From: Oxyruncus cristatus
Taxonomy: Eukaryota; Chordata; Aves; Passeriformes; Cotingidae
Length of the DNA: 64,000 nucleotides
Reading direction: 5' to 3'
NCBI GenBank assembly: GCA_013399855.1
Contig: VXAY01001269.1
Coordinates: forward strand, 1 to 64,000
Both the position numbers and the translations under genes were made by a program. Below the pieces are notes generated by a model. It searched no databases. It was not told the origin of the DNA and saw only the letters and a list, made by a program, of their open reading frames with translations. Positions 61,409 to 64,000 of this stretch are shown one piece after another (within the stretch, counting starts at the first letter, position 1; each line of letters opens with the position of its first letter).

Positions 61409-63117
61409 TGGGACAGCAGCAGTAGCAGCACAAAATTAATGTAGAACCCAGCAAGGAAATGTTTAGGAGCCTGGTCTAGTGTGGCTAAGATAAAGAAAAG
61501 GAATTTGGCCTGAAATACAGTCCAGGCTGGGACACTATATGACCTCAAGACAGCTGTAGGTGACTCCTTATATATACCAAATATTTCACCCATGTTCATC
61601 CTAACTGCTAAATAAATTATCAAATTCTGCAGCAGATTTTAAAAGGCATTTTTATGACTTATTCGGTTCCTTGAACTAGTTAGTTGGTTTACATATTTGT
61701 TTAAAGCTTGATTGTTTTCAAATAAAATAAATACAAAATGCCAACCAATAGTAGTCTGCACTAATGATTTTAAATTTTTTATTTTCAGATAAAACACAAA
61801 CTGGATGAGCTAAAACTTTCTTAAAGATATTCTGCACTGATCAGATGTGTTAAATAAATTTACATGAGAAAGGGGTGGGGTTTTTTGAATGCCATGATTT
61901 AGTATGTTTAAAATGCAATCACACTGGAGGACAAAACTTCTGACTACAAACAAACTTCAACTTTCACAATAAACAAATCTTCACCTGCACATCACCATTC
62001 ATTTAAAAAAAATCTAAATTATGAATATTGAGAAAATGAAGAAGAAATTGAAATTAGGTTGCACACAGTCAGCAGAAAAGTCTGGAGTAAAACTTGTTCC
62101 CAACTTATCCTGCTCTGATTGTTAGACACACTGAGAATTAGAATTAGTTTTTGTCCTGTGTGTTGTCTGGAAGTATGGGAAAAGTGACTGGCAGAAAACA
62201 AGAGATGCAGCGGATATTTATAAATATAAAAAGGAAGCTCTTTCTGATGTGAGACTATGCTGATAACAATTGCAGAACAAACCTCTCTTTACAAAAATCA
62301 GATCATCTAGAGGTCATCATCACACTCGCAAAACCCCTGAGCATCCCTGACTTTTCACAGCTTTTGTGCTTGCCCAAAAGGCACTGTCACTGCTGCCTTG
62401 TCTTCCCCATCCGCCGGTGGAATGAAGGCGATGGAAACAGGCAGGGTAATTAATGGGGCTGCTATCTCAGGATGTGCCCCTTTTTGTGGAGTGCAGCTCT
62501 AATGTATTCTTTAGAGACACACAGTACAGTCTGGGGCATTCCTGAGCTTTCAGAATTTGTGGCTCACTGCTTCAGCCTAAACTGTACAGTTTTGGTGCCT
62601 TAGGGAAACACTAAATAGAAAAAAAAAATAAATAAAAGGGTGAGGAGACTCATGCCATGAAGAGAAATGTACTTGGTTGAAGAACTGATTATCGTTTAAC
62701 TTTCCAGACTAACTACAGACCAATGGCACATTCTAATAAATTCACAAATAAATAAGGAGTTCCATAATAAACTGATTTCTAGAAATTGCTATTTTCAACT
62801 ACTTAGGAAGGCAGTGGAAATGCTATACCTTTGAAACTTCTCCTATCTGTTAGTTCCTCTTGAAAAATTTTACTTGCTCCAATTGTATTAGAGACCCAAA
62901 CACTTTTTATACATGAAAAACACCTCTCAAGAGCTAGAGCCTCTTGGAGTTTGGGAAGCTGCAGCTATTCCCCTCCTTCACCTCTTCTCTGTTGACATGG
63001 GAATGAACCTGGATGTGTTTCAGCAGCCCACCTTTACAGCTCCGCATCCTTGGCAGAACCCACAAGCTTCCGGAACCAGTCTGTACCTCTGCTCTGCCAC
63101 AATCATTTAATTAAAAT

Positions 63118-63169
63118 TGTTACAGCCCTTGCTGTGGTTACCATTGTAGCAATAATTACAGCTGTAACA
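63118..63169. repeat. Inverted repeat, 9-bp arms
   Basis: TGTTACAGC (63118-63126) and GCTGTAACA (63161-63169) are perfect complements with a 34-base loop that contains AATAATTA. Confidence 0.7.
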
Positions 63170-64000
63170 TTCCCCTCCGAAGCAGAATGATGTTTTTGAT
63201 CTCCTCTCATCACATCTCACACCTTCCACAGAAATTCCTCATGTTTTGAGACACGACAATAACGTGCAGTTTGCTACTGAAAGTCTCAAATACTTGTTCT
63301 CTGCTTGCTCACTTGCCACAGCCTGAGGTGCTGGTGCCATTGCCTTCTTCAAGATGTGAAGAGATTGTCTAAAACCACCATGCAGAGAAGCAACTACCCA
63401 CATTCAATCCACTTTTTCCAGGATTTTTAGCTTTCTATTGATCCACATGACTCATATGCAGTGAGATCATTAGATCTTGAGAAAAAAATCCTGCATTAAT
63501 CTTACAACTCTGGCAATTTCAGGTTTTGCTGGTGCTCGGAGATGGACCTGCAGGCTGTGATTTACTCTCTCCTTTGGACTGCACAATTCTTTCTCCGTTA
63601 TATCTTTATAAAGGTACATTTATACCTACTTGGACTTGAACTGTGAGTTTGCAGCACAGTAAGTAGGTTTTCACTCTATCAATGTATTACAGACCTCAGA
63701 ATCACACAACCAAGGATAGGCAGTGAATTAAACTTTAATCCTGAAGGCAAGATGCTGGTTTTCTTGAGGATGAGAACTGAGGTAGAATGGTCCCGCATCC
63801 CTCCTTGTTACTTGTGATTTTGGGGGAAAATATAACTGAGATAGGCTCAGATTAGACACATTCAAAGGATAATTTGATTTGGCTCAGAATTTGACTATAA
63901 TTTGCACTTACAAATACGGGAGGAATTACATGAATCTATGATTCTAAGTTATGGGTTCTGGATGGAATGCACAAAACTATGACCAAAAAAATCATCTCAA

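Larger units (their letters stand above)
61004..64000. other. Unique DNA to window end, no gene recognised
   Basis: Contains a 14-bp direct repeat TACAGCTATCAAGC (61378-61391 and 61395-61408), a possible stem at 63118-63169, and a TAATTAAT site at about 62446-62453 in a slightly GC-richer patch (62380-62500). No recognised exon. Confidence 0.5.

Overview
The window looks like avian, gene-poor, AT-rich nuclear DNA (intergenic or a very large intron). The bird assignment rests on repeats: several 5'-truncated CR1 LINE copies (one ending in the typical ATTCTATGA-type CR1 tail), an LTR at the left edge whose U5 and CCACCACA end I recognise from bird endogenous retroviruses, three or four further isolated LTRs, and old MIR/CORE-SINE relics of the amniote ancestor. 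CR1 and MIR also occur in other reptiles, so the bird call is strong but not absolute. I recognise no host protein-coding gene, rRNA, tRNA or CRISPR. The long open frames are explained by CR1 coding remnants (about 24.0, 29.5 and 60.7 kb), by a GC-rich LTR with few stops (38.4-39.4 kb), or are of a length expected by chance.

Layout: 1-357, 3' part of an ERV LTR cut by the window edge. 2.45-2.55 kb, CR1 fragment on the minus strand. 3.5-4.03 kb, solo LTR. 7.2-8.0 kb, very old CR1. 8-19.7 kb, mainly unique DNA. 19.69-20.21 kb, solo LTR with a perfect 6-bp target duplication. 23.98-24.38 kb, CR1 with an internal deletion. 25.1-25.27 kb, MIR. 25.36-25.87 kb, solo LTR on the minus strand with a perfect 6-bp duplication. 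26.76-26.92 kb, a possible 165-bp exon. 27.83-28.1 kb, a CpG-rich patch with transcription-factor-like motifs. 29.56-30.01 and 33.45-33.53 kb, CR1. 38.41-39.40 kb, GC-rich LTR with a 5-bp duplication. 42.29-42.37 kb, probable old CR1. 44.7, 45.8 and 57.3 kb, MIR-like elements. 51.17-51.36 kb, a 190-bp tract made almost only of A and C, followed by a short tandem duplication. 60.70-61.00 kb, CR1. The remainder is unique AT-rich DNA with small repeats.

No genes work together here. The history visible is LINE retroposition, retroviral insertion followed by LTR-LTR recombination (all intact LTRs stand alone), and slow decay. I found no convincing new biological system. The best leads are the candidate phase-0 exon at 26760-26924, the CpG/motif cluster at 27.7-28.3 kb, and the strand-asymmetric A/C tract at 51.17 kb.
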